The translations under genes and the position numbers were made by a program. 64,000 bases of DNA from Ophioderma brevispina (Eukaryota > Echinodermata > Ophiuroidea > Amphilepidida > Ophiodermatidae). Every line of letters begins with the position of its first letter. Positions within the stretch are counted from its first letter, which is position 1. The stretch spans positions 61,778-125,777 of the forward strand of contig JAMKCH010058335.1 of NCBI GenBank assembly GCA_023653785.1, written 5' to 3'. The notes under the pieces are model-generated. The model saw nothing but the letters and a program-made list of their open reading frames with translations, did not search any database and had not been told where the DNA came from. Positions 54,101-64,000 of the stretch are shown one piece after another.

Positions 54101-56225
54101 CTGAGATGCAAGTGATGCCATTTATGGTTCCGAATTTATGTATTTTCATCTGCAGACGGTGGCGAAACCCGATAAGTGATCTTTACTATTACTTTTGGTA
54201 TGGTAGACTACTATCCGGGTCAGTGGTACCGTAAAACGAACAGGTAATGTAGACTATTCCATACTGATCCAAGGATCATGGTTCTAGGGGTATAATTTAC
54301 TGATTAAGCTATGTGGTTGTATGTTAGAAATAAGTTTATCATCTTGCCCAGAAATCAATTTTGCCATTTGGATCAACGGTGAGATTATGGACTACTCGAA
54401 TTTATACATTGGGCCGTGACCATGGCTTGAGGTTTTAACGGGGGTAAAGGAGGATATCAGAACCTTCGATTGAGTTTAGGTGATGAGATGTAAATTCGAT
54501 ATGACGCAACGTGTTTAAAATGGGTAAAATAGTAAATAAAAAGGTGAAAATTTCAACTAAGTTAAACTGAACAAAATCCAGAGTTACAGCTGAGGAATGC
54601 GGGAAGGAGACCAGGGTTTATGAATAGCCACAAATCTGTACTGCCAGGATAATTTGATTCACTGGTAATGTATAGCAGGTTTTAAAAGTAAGATGGTAAT
54701 AGATCCAATGGGCTTTTGTTGGGGACTATCATTGATATCTTTTCATCAAACAGTTTTCATTTTACATTTTGAGATTGAGTTATGAATCCAGTTGAATGGA
54801 AACTATCTAATCTCCCCAAATCCGACGAACACTTGTTTCAGTTTAGACTAGTAATCTAAATCTACAACTTGATTAATGTAGGGGAGCGTGGACTCTACAA
54901 GTCTTAAATCCATGATTAAATGGAATCTTTAGATTTGGTTAACTACCAATCATTTATTAATCTGTTGAGGGATTTAAAATTATATAGTATATATATTTAT
55001 TGATTATATATTTGAAAGGTGAAATTAAATCTCCTATTAGGATCATATTTTTATAATATATTTTGATGTCCCAACGGTAGGAACGCCAAGTGGCATTACT
55101 TCCAGTATTACTTTCGGGACGTGACGTTTCCCCCCCCCCCCCCCGCCGATCGATATGCCGTCACAAATTTTTTAAATCCAAGCGCTCAGATTTACCGAGA
55201 GGGAGTGCACGACGAAGAACTACCAAAAAACTGAATGAAATTTAACTTCTGGTTGAATTAACTATCACATATAAAAGATGCTTATATGGTTTTAACACAA
55301 ATGCACTAATTTGAAGAACCCGTAAGAAAGTTGCTGAACTCACGTACTATTTGGACTGTCAACAGTCAAAACTATAACAAAGTTCATATCTAGGTCTTAA
55401 AGTCCCACCGACCTAGCGCCGGGAGCTGCAGATACTCTAACACAAAAGTTGAGTGATTAAATATGTAGACAGCCTCATAGTTTTTTTGCCGCCTATGGTG
55501 CCTCAGGGAGGGGGTCTGAACAAAGATTACACAGGGGGGTCAATTTTCAAGTGAATTTCCAGTCATGTTGAAAACTCTACCAGGGTATTTGGACAACCAA
55601 AGTATTCCAAAAAGGTATATCGTTTGTACTATCTGAAACCTAAGATTTTGGAGTTATAGGCTATAAACAACACACACACTCAATAAAAAAAGTTATTTTA
55701 AACTGTACAGGGGTCACATTTTAAATTAAGGTAAGGGTAAACCATTATGGGCAGTTTGGGTAACGGTTTTTTTTTTAACGCAACAAAACACCAGCAAATG
55801 AGGACAGGAAATAAAATATACTAAAATATTAATATAATATAGGAAAACTAAAAATAATAAACATGAGTTGTTTTTAACGCTCATGCAGGTACTTAAAAAA
55901 TTAAAAATAGGCAAAGCTCTGTTGGAATTGCAATGCTTGATCATGACTATTTTTTTATAATTAATCCCCAAAAGACCAATGTCTAATAAATTCGAAAATC
56001 GCTCTATCTCAAAATATAAACGGCTTTAATTTCCTTTGAACTTTGTTAATTAGGCGCCGGCAAATGAGAATATCCTCACCCCTATTGTAAAAAAATTGTT
56101 CCAAAATCTCACCCTATTGTATTACTTCAAGGGGCGCTCTTCCAACCAATTTAGAATGTCTCTTTAAAACCGTATGGCGTAGTTACGTAGTTACGGCGTT
56201 AGTCACCCACATGAATAACTATCAG
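51194..56225. other. Long stretch without supported genes
   Basis: Donor-like gtaagt follows an open stretch at 52746-53060, but no family or matching exon was found. A C-run is at 55131-55144. TA-rich DNA lies at 54980-55020. Confidence 0.4.
52097..52326. repeat. Inverted repeat containing TGACGTCA
   Basis: GTGACGTCAAAGTGATG (52097-52113) and CATCACTTTGACGTCAC (52310-52326) are exact 17-base arms. Each contains a palindromic CRE-type TGACGTCA. Possibly a fold-back element. Confidence 0.75.
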
Positions 56226-56229
56226 GGAT

Positions 56230-56490
56230 ACAGTACGACATTTTTCTAGAAAAACTACCTGTTTGCATTTCACAAATCAAAAAAATCTATTTTATGAATA
56301 GTTAACCTGAGACGATGAGGTTCGTGTATAAGCTTATTATAATATGCTTTATTGTTTTTTATATATAATATATTATATTTTAAATATATATGCTGAATGG
56401 CATTTTCGGTACAACTTCTGGGAAATGGTGGGAATCTAAAAATAAGGGGTTGTTAATTTAATAAAATGAAATCGTCTTGTAATAAACCTT
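56230..56490 (+). repeat. Duplicated block, left copy
   Basis: GACATTTTTCTAGAAAAACT, CACAAATCAAA, TTTATGAATAGTTA, TAATATGCTT, ATATATGCTGAAT and ACTTCTGGGAAAT recur in the same order at 58105-58360. Confidence 0.75.
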
Positions 56491-57200
56491 TCTTTCTCTA
56501 TTCTGTGGTTTTTACGTTCTTACAAAATACAGCAACTGGCCTTGTGGTATAAAATTCATAATATGTTGGGCCTTTGCGCAAACACAGTCTAAACCCATAT
56601 AGTTTGGTCTTGCACAACATTCGCGCCATCCGTGACCTATTACAGCTATAAGGTTGCTAACCCAGGATAGTGGCACTGGTTTTGGGGGTATATAATTAGA
56701 ATAGGGCTGTTTTGATAGTTAAGAGGGTATCGGTGCCCATGGCTCCAGAGCGCATAGCTCTGTAGCATGGCGGTATGTTCAAGGTATTATGTTTGATAGG
56801 TAGATTACTTTTGCAGGGAAGTTCTGGCGTTTTGTGTACATTCAATACAAACCAAATTTAAAAGCACAGCTGAAATCCATCATGAAATCTGGAATGGTAA
56901 ACCCCAAGTTGAGGGTGTCAATTCGGAACCAATGTTATTGCATGCAGGTAAATGTTTCAAATTCATGGGTGACATGACACTGATACTATTAATGTTTCAT
57001 TGGCTATCACCTAAGGAGCATTATTTTGCATGATTTGAATTTTGAAACATGTGAAAACAATTTTTAAGATAATAGCTTTACCCCGATGCTGGTAAGGACG
57101 TCATGAAGAAAGTACACACTTTCATGACTTGAACATGCATTGATTATATATATTTATAATCTTACCTGGGATGACCAGCCCACGATAGTGTTGAAAAAAA
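56491..57200. other. No feature recognised
   Basis: Nothing recognised between the duplicated block and the tRNA-like sequence. Confidence 0.45.
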
Positions 57201-57206
57201 AAAAAC

Positions 57207-57281
57207 CATGTGCGCTTGCCGGATTCAAACCGGCGACCTTGTATTACATGCACGACGCTCTAACCGACGAGCTATCAAGCA
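57207..57281 (-). mobile_element. tRNA-like sequence, probable SINE head
   Basis: The minus strand reads GCTTGATAGCTCGTCGGTTAGAGCG (A box), and later GGTTTGAATCC (B box) with a paired T stem (GCCGG/CCGGC), followed by a T-run. The acceptor stem pairs only partly (GCTTG/CAAGC) and the anticodon arm is irregular. A tRNA-derived repeat is more likely than a working tRNA gene. The relative at 7935-8030 supports this. Confidence 0.55.
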
Positions 57282-58100
57282 AGGTCGGTAGAGAGCGATA
57301 GATATCATTAAAGGTGGGGGTTCGAAAGGTTGTCTTTACTACGCCTTCAAAGCATTGAAACTCGCTTTATACAGTTGTATAGTCTCACATCTTACCCTCA
57401 CGATTACCGCGTGTGACAACGGAGATACAGAATGCGTGCTGCTTTGCCGTATTTGTAGTTATAAACGGTACGAGATGAATAGTTTGTGGTTTTGTAACGT
57501 GTCAGGTACCAGGTCAAGTGTCAGGTATCACGTTATCAGTTGGCTCTTCGGGGGGCGACCGATATAATAAATCCGACTATGTTAAATCAAGGTTCTGTAC
57601 ATATGGCCCTCTGCCCAGAGTTGCTTCTGTTTTTTCCAAAAGACACGGTTTATTATGTCTAAAACGTACAAAATTACCTTTTCCCTAATGATTCAACAAC
57701 CGACGTTAGATGACGATAATCGGTTGTTTTTCCAATGTAGGGATACGTACGTCATTTTTACCTGCTGAAGGGTCCCCCGAAGCAAAATAATAAACCAAAT
57801 CAATGCCGTGACGTTCATCAAATATTTATTTTTTTCCAAAAAATTGGCTGTTATTCCCATAATAAAATTCCTTTTTAAGATTCAACACGTATTATTGTTC
57901 TTTAATAATTAATATTCAATGTCCCGCACGTGAATGTTGAAAAAAAGATGTGGGTCCATAAGTCTCAAACTGAAACTGAAAAACAAAGTCGCCGGCTAAA
58001 ATTACCCTTACCGTGGACTGTAATGAGCAGACGGATCACTCGTTTAGTTAATAGCAGGGCTTACAGCCACTTGCGCCCGGCTGCGGGGGTGGGGGTTATG
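57282..58100. other. No feature recognised
   Basis: No exon or repeat recognised. Confidence 0.4.
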
Positions 58101-58104
58101 CGTC

Positions 58105-58360
58105 GAGGACATTTTTAGAGAAAACTACCTGTTTCAATTTTTCACAAATCAAAAATAATTAATTTATGAATAGTTACCTGAGAAGTTGGACGTTTCGTGA
58201 TTGTAAGCTTTTTTATTTTTTTATAATATGCTTGTGATTTGTATATATAATTATATATTTAAGTAAATATATATGCTGAATTGGAATTTCCGGTACAAAC
58301 TTCTGGGAAATGTGAGGAATTTAAAATAAGGGGGGGTTTAAAATTAATAAAATACATCGC
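58105..58360 (+). repeat. Duplicated block, right copy
   Basis: Second copy of 56230-56490. A SINE begins about 55 bases after it. Confidence 0.75.
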
Positions 58361-58415
58361 GGTCCTAAGACCGCTAGTGTCGTCTGTCATCTCAGTTTGT
58401 ATGATATTCCACTTT

Positions 58416-58713
58416 AGGGGCCCATGTGGTCCAGTGGATACAACGACCGCCTCAAGAACAAGGGTCCGGGGTTCGAGTCCCTGCGCAAGACACTTTATCT
58501 CGCTTGACTCTCTCCACCCAGGTGCTAAATGGGGAGCTGTTAGGAATATTGTCCATTGAGCGTCGCCCAAAAGGTATCAGTATTCTTGGGCCTTTGTAAG
58601 GCAGCTGACATTATTCTAGTGGCAGCGGAATAAATGTAAATCGCTTGAACATTGGGGAATGGCGCTATAATAAAGTCGACCATTTATTTTTATTATTTAT
58701 TATTATTATTTAT
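58416..58713 (+). mobile_element. tRNA-derived SINE
   Basis: Head: GGTCCAGTGGATACAACG (A box) and GGGGTTCGAGTCCC (B box) with a closed T stem. Body: ACACTTTATCTCGCTTGACT then CTCTCCACCCAGGTG.TAAATGG, a conserved central domain that I know from SINEs of several animal groups. Tail: ATTTTTATTATTTATTATTA. A complete element of about 300 bases. Confidence 0.85.
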
Positions 58714-58724
58714 GTTAAACCAAG

Positions 58725-58990
58725 GTGGTTCTAATTGAACTTTAACTGTTCAATTGAGGTCAATTTTATTTTTCAAATTGGACTCACATGACCTTGGGAT
58801 GTGAGCTCTCAACTCATCAATAAAGATGGATCCAACGTTTGCACTATGACTCGTTTGGTTGAAATCCCACGAAAGTATGCGAATATTACATGCAATTTTA
58901 AAAACTTTTTTTCAAAACAAACAACCAGCACACACAGACACAAACATCATCAACGCCTACAAACATAAAAACAGACAACAAACACCAGTG
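58725..58990 (-). repeat. Inverted copy of the 39.4-kb dispersed repeat
   Basis: GTTCTAATTGAACTTTAACT, then CAATTGAGGTCAATTTTATT and an ACACACAGACACAAACATC run, are the reverse complement of 39485-39560. The family is thus seen three times in the window. Confidence 0.6.
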
Positions 58991-59029
58991 ACAAAGTGAT
59001 CCCTAAGTGTCTTTCCTGCTAAGGTTGCG

Positions 59030-59130
59030 ACACAAAAAACTCGCCATTTGACCTTACTGTAAACTAGCCACTTGGCCGAGTATGTAAACTCTTCCATAAC
59101 TGGCCGCCCATAACTCGGCATTTATCCATC
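59030..59130 (+). repeat. AACTCGCC dispersed repeat, copy 3
   Basis: AACTCGCCATTTGACC, TAACTGGCCGCCCATAACTC. Loose match to 361-510 and 5090-5210. Confidence 0.5.
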
Positions 59131-62100
59131 CCCTTTCAAGCAGCCGTTGTTAAAAATCTCCAAATATTTTGTACAATTGTGGTCGCTCTTCTAAAAGTGT
59201 GCTATATTGCTTAAGGTTGAAGGTCATCCTTGGGTTATAAAATTACCCAAATTCCAAATTGTTGAAACTTATGTCAAATTGTTTCGTCCTGCCTTAATTT
59301 TTACAATGTTGGGGATTTTTTGGTTGCATAATAATGGGAAAATGTAAAACAAGGTCTTCATGGTCTATATGGTCAACAAAAACCTGATCTCAAATGTATA
59401 GAGCAGCTGTCCACAAAGAGATTATAAAATGCAGGATTTTCTGTTTTTCAGTATGACCAGAAAAATAATTTGACACCACTTTCGACAAAATCCAAGCACT
59501 GGATAATTTTACACCAGGACGACCTTAAACATTATCTGGGCTGTAGCAGTGAAACTATTCGCCATCGAAGTGGTTACATAACTCCCTGGTTACTGGATCA
59601 CGCACCTTTTGGAATGTTATTGCAGGCCGTAGACGTTGTGTAATGATCATTTCGATTGTGGTGCAGGACTCAAAAGCATGATCCAGTTGACATAGTAACA
59701 ACCGGATTACACGTAACACTTCGCTAGCGAATAAAAGTCGTAAGACAAATTATATTTTTTAAGGGTGTATCATGACCACCGCATGGAAATCCGATATTCC
59801 TGCTTTTTGGCGCAAAATTGGATTTTTGCCTATATTCCTTGGAAAATGCCAAGTTTGCCGACTCGCGGACTTTATGACGTCATAGTATGTTGGTATTTAT
59901 TTTGGTATCAATTGAAAGAGGAGGACCATAACTATCCATTAGTATCAAAATCAGAAGCATCGGGTGTTTTATAACGATTCCCGAGGGGGAGTGGTAACTA
60001 CCCCTAGGTAAACTGTACTGATAAACAACGGCTTGATAAGGCCCACCCAGTTTCAATGTTATTTGTGTCCCTGTCATGGGCAACGGCTTATATGGTCAAT
60101 GAGACCATTGGATGATCATAAACCTTTGTGGTTTTATCACTTTTCCTGAACTGAAAGCTACCTCGTAAAATTTTACAAACAAATATTTGTTCAACTTGTG
60201 ATAGATATGGTACGCCGTTGTTTGTTTAATGCGGAAATAAACTACATAACCTGAATGTCATCCAAAATGCTGAAAATGAAAGATATTCGCTTAACAATTT
60301 TATGTAATGGGCAAATAACATTTAAGTTCTGATTCTGATTAGGTACAAATAAAAGAGTTTACATAGGTGAAGGTTACGTTACATCTACATCCTATATTAA
60401 ACCGACATAGTTTCGAAACAACTATCGCCGAAACTCGCACAATGGTCACACTCAACTTTAAATTGTTGGGACCTTTTTACATAAACTACCCGGCAGGAGG
60501 GCACCCGTTGATTTCCATGTGACACAGTCATTTTGTTATGGACAATACGTCTCATAATTACTTATATTGCTCCTTACTTTTATTTTTCTTTCTCTGGTAC
60601 CGCCTATTATTTGATTTGTTTGCAGAGAGCGGAGGACTATAATGATATTTATATTAAATAAAATCTTGTTTAAGTAAAGTGAGTGTATTATTTAGATTGT
60701 TAAATTCGCCTTATAGCGGACACCGGCAAATTTCACAAAATATGAAATTTCTGACAATTTGCTCTCAAATGATAGTTAGGTCTTGGAAGAATAGGATACA
60801 TTTGCACATAAAATAACATTTCTCAAAAAACAGGGACGTTAATCAGCGGTTAAAGACACCAAGTAATTCGTAGGCTAACTTTAAGTTCACCATTACTTAT
60901 ATCACACAAATGTGTATATTACATGAATATCATAGATCGTATCATTGATCTTAAACCATAAAGGTCACAGACCGGACAAACAGCGTAAGGAAAACATGCA
61001 TACAGTGCGCGTTTTCTTGTGTTAAACGCCATTCCGCGTCTGCTGAATTAATGTCGCCGGCGACATTAATTATAAAATCGTTGTTTCCCCATAAGGACGT
61101 TGATTTAGTCTTAAATTAATCATTTCAGGTGAGGGCTAATGTATATAAAAGCTTTACAAACATGCAAAAATATCAATTTTGAAAAAATCTGGAGGGCGCC
61201 TATTTTCAATGTGCAAGTGTCTCTTTAAAGGGATATGCCGCTTCAGTTTTTAATATACTTTGCCAATCAAATAATTACCCTTCCTTTAAAGATGTAAATT
61301 GTAGTTTAACTTTTTTGAGGTCAAAGTGTTTTGGAATAAAATCGCCCATAGCCTAATTTTATATCTGGAATTAATTTCTTAGTTTAATAAATCTATAATT
61401 AGAAGAACAATTCAGTATGTTCTTCATTTTCAATTGATATTGAGTTTGCTAATATCTGTAAGAGATTTGGATAACCCACATACAAATGACACATATCGGC
61501 TTAACTGTCCATATGACTGACAGAGGTATGTATTTCAATTTACACTTCAAAAATACAAGTTAACACATAAAATGATTCTTACTTTTAAGAACTTTCCATA
61601 CGCTTTCTAAATATATACCAATTACGGAAGGATATTGTTCAAACTTAACTAATGGACGATGTTCCGAATTTATTATATACAAGATCATAAAAAAATCATT
61701 ACTAAAAATTATTTTAATTATAACATATAAGTAGAAAATTCCTGAGACATCTTAACAGTTCCGCGATTAAGAATTGGAGAATTAGCCAATGATTGCACTA
61801 TGTCAAACCGCATTCCAATTAATAGCTAAAAATATACGGCAACACATGTACGGAAAAGGCATCGCTTACAAGCTTTGTAGACCCCTGTTGATCAAATGAC
61901 GTTTCAGTTCGTTATCAGGGTACCAGGACATGCTGTTTAGCAGTGACGACGTGACAAAAAATTAGCAGTTATAACTATTATTTATGAAGGCAGCTACAAA
62001 GGTGGACTTAACCCGCAACATGATAAACAGTAAGCTTTGATCATTGTTAGAGAGAATCACAGCGACTCTTTCCATGTCTCAGATTGTAACTCGTGAGTTA

Positions 62101-62750
62101 TGTATGTAGTGGCCCGGATTTTATTGGTAATTACCGAAAATTTCACCGATCAGATATCGTTGAGGGCCCCAACAAATTTGAGAATCATAAGTCAGAAACA
62201 AACAAAAATAAACAATAGATCAGGAAGAATAACTAATGGATATAGGGTGTACAACCTCTATTCATAACAAAATGCCAATCTCATTAAATTACTCGGCAAA
62301 TAGAGGTGAATAAAAAAGTTTTTCTTTTGCCAATATAGTAGTCTTTAAAGTGAATCGTAGTTATCATCAAGGAATAAGCTAGCAAATCGTACAAATGGCA
62401 TTGTGTTGACGCCTGTGAATTGAGGAAGGAATTACATAGCAATCTTGACCGACACACTCGGACTGACCCATTTTTTTAAAGTTTGTTTGGCAGAGCGAGG
62501 TATAATCGACTCTCGTGTGTACGTGATTAAATAGCTGATAGTATGGAACCAGATATAAGTTTTTGTTACCATGTCAACAAGTTTCGCTTTTTTTCATAGT
62601 ATTTAAAGAGGAAAGGTGTCATGTAAATATTAGGTCTGCCATAATACAGTCCTGTTTGCCGGCCTGGTTGACAATTACGAAATGCCATAGCAATAAACTA
62701 AATAAAGCCGATAAATCAATCCTCTATAACGTTGTGTAACGCAATTTCAA
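59131..62750. other. Long stretch without supported genes
   Basis: Apart from the palindrome at 61046 nothing was recognised. The sequence is AT-rich. Confidence 0.45.
61046..61071. repeat. 26-bp perfect palindrome
   Basis: AATTAATGTCGCC followed at once by its reverse complement, without a spacer. The centre is GCCGGC in otherwise AT-rich DNA. Confidence 0.95.
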
Positions 62751-62756
62751 TCAAAT

Positions 62757-63036
62757 AAGGGAGAGGTCATTATTTACGCGGAGGAGTGGAGGAGTTGTAG
62801 CTATTTTTAGGGCAATACGAACAAAAAGTGTAATCGACAAGAAGCTACCAGAGGGGATATGAACTATTTTATCAAGGAGAGTGGGTGAACATGAACTGTT
62901 AAATTAAGAAATTTAATTAAAAAAAACAGGGGGAATGCGAAATTTTTGAATGGACGCGAACGGGGAACGCGGAATATTTTGCCGAAAAAAGTTGAATTCC
63001 TCCATTTCCCCCCTGTGTAAATAATGACCGCTCCTT
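62757..63036. mobile_element. ~280-bp TIR MITE (GGTCATTATTTAC ends)
   Basis: Left AAGGGAGAGGTCATTATTTA and right TAAATAATGACCGCTCCTT are inverted, and GGAGTGGAGGA inside the left pairs with TCCTCCATTTCC inside the right. No transposase frame. It abuts the TIR-family fragment at 63035. Confidence 0.8.
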
Positions 63037-63190
63037 AAAGGCTGACTCAGATATTTCCCGTTGAGGGCGCCCTCAATTTTCAAACAAATTGTTTTTGCAT
63101 GTACATAATGCTTGTCCATATACTAATCACTGTGTGAAATAGCTATTCAAATCGAAGTCCTTCATATAGAAAATCACATCTTTGTTTCAG
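63035..63190 (+). mobile_element. GGCTGACTCAGAGATTT TIR-family fragment
   Basis: TTAAAGGCTGACTCAGATAT then GAGGGCGCCCTCAATTTTC, as in 33292-33450. Cut off after ATAGAAAATCACATCTTTG. Confidence 0.7.
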
Positions 63191-63479
63191 AGATTATCAC
63201 TCAAAATACCCATTACACCGAGATTACAAACTTCAAACTTACAGGTTTTAAATCAACGCTTGTGTTATGATGGCATTGTACACATAATGGTACTCTCAAG
63301 ACCATGGGTCAGATCATACATTACGTGTCAATGAACTGCGAAGTTATCCACTGTGATGGGTGGGCTGCCATCCAATCAAACGTTTTGTTTCTAACTGTTT
63401 TTATACCATGTCCTTCTTAAAATAATGGGAACCAGAGGACTTTGCACTCCTACATGAGACAACCACCCTACTCTGCTAA

Positions 63480-64000
63480 CTGTGTAAATAAAATTATGAC
63501 CATCAGAGCCAGCCATATCATTTACATATCCGACATTGTTAAAGCTACTATTAACTTAAGGTCCATTCATACTTCGCTGCACTGTGCAGTGAAAATGGAT
63601 AAAAAACATCTCTGAGAGCCTTCTGAGGCAACACAGCAGCAGTGCAATGCAATTTGAACTGTTGCTGCTGCGTTGAATCAGAGATGGTTTTCATCCATTT
63701 GTGAATGGACCTTAAATCTCGATTCATTTGGTTCACATCTTTAATTTGTCTATTACTACTGGTATTGTCCCTAACCAATTAAAAATCGCCAAAGTTGTTC
63801 AAATTCATAAATCTGGCGATCAGTAAGTGTAATAATTAGACCGATTTCCGTTCTTTCGGTGTATTCTAAAATACTTGAACATAACATTACAATTTACTCC
63901 ATAACAGCCAGTTTGGTTTCAGACATAACTACTCTTTATAAGCTTTCATATATGACTGTTCCGGAAGCTTACAATAAAATTGTTAGTGAACTTGACATGG
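63480..64000 (+). mobile_element. LINE reverse transcriptase, 5' part, runs off the window
   Basis: Reading across an inserted MITE: ASHIIYISDIVKATIN before it, and FNLSITTGIVPNQLKIAKVV then QIHKSGDQ after it. After a frame break come RPISVLSVYSKILE and LSYMTVPEAYNKIVSELDMG. These are the first blocks of a jockey/CR1-type reverse transcriptase (..G.VP...K.A.V.PI.K.GD, NYRPIS.L.....ILE). The bases between have small deletions. The catalytic YADD box would lie beyond 64000. Confidence 0.85.
63556..63715. mobile_element. 160-bp palindromic MITE with TTAA edges, inside the LINE
   Basis: TTAAGGTCCATTCATA and TGTGAATGGACCTTAA form the ends. Almost the whole length folds back: AAATGGATAAAAAACATCTC pairs with GAGATGGTTTTCATCCATTT, and CAGCAGCAGTGCAA with TTGCTGCTGCG. 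TTAA at both edges fits piggyBac-type target choice. Confidence 0.88.

Noticed and set aside
57207..57281. Functional tRNA gene
   Set aside because: A and B boxes are present, but the acceptor and anticodon stems pair poorly and a relative exists at 7935-8030; a tRNA-derived repeat is more likely.

Overview
The window looks like nuclear DNA of an invertebrate animal. Evidence: AT-rich sequence, GT-AG introns with coherent phases, a receptor of the Methuselah-like secretin/adhesion-type class, non-LTR retrotransposons, tRNA-derived SINEs, and many short terminal-inverted-repeat (TIR) elements. I cannot fix the phylum; a marine deuterostome or lophotrochozoan would fit. Most of the window is non-coding repeat. 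I found no bacterial operon, CRISPR array or rRNA.

Layout. 0-6 kb is repeat country: a ~32-bp minisatellite that switches orientation, arrays of a ~150-bp unit carrying a palindromic GCCATTTTGAAnnTCAAAATGGC-type motif, and TA-rich DNA. 6.5-9.7 kb is a mosaic of a broken jockey-like LINE, an inserted TIR element, a SINE and a second transposon-type coding remnant. 10.1-24.75 kb is a large direct tandem duplication (two units of ~7.0 and ~7.6 kb). Each unit carries a promoter-like region and the first three coding exons of a gene. 25.3-29.6 kb holds the remaining exons once. 30-37.9 kb contains several TIR elements, including a hAT-type element nested inside another TIR element with an exact 8-bp target-site duplication. 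37.9-41 kb is a decayed LINE with a reverse transcriptase and a C-terminal endonuclease-like region, interrupted by two smaller repeats. 41-47.5 kb has only weak coding hints. 47.5-51.2 kb holds a Methuselah-like GPCR gene on the minus strand with several reading-frame breaks. 51.2-64 kb is mostly non-coding, with SINEs, a 26-bp perfect palindrome, two TIR elements and the 5' part of a LINE reverse transcriptase running off the end.

Genes. Two host genes can be supported. The first (+, ~17.9-29.6 kb) encodes a small coiled-coil protein of roughly 270 residues; I do not recognise the family. Its 5' half exists twice, and in both copies single-base insertions and deletions break the frame, but at different places, so comparing the copies gives an open frame. 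The second (-, 51193-47492) is the receptor: signal peptide, cysteine-rich ectodomain, seven membrane segments and a Ser/Thr-rich tail. It also has scattered one-base frame breaks. The same error type in both genes suggests either unpolished long-read sequence with a falsely retained second haplotype, or real decay. That is the main caution for any reader of this window.
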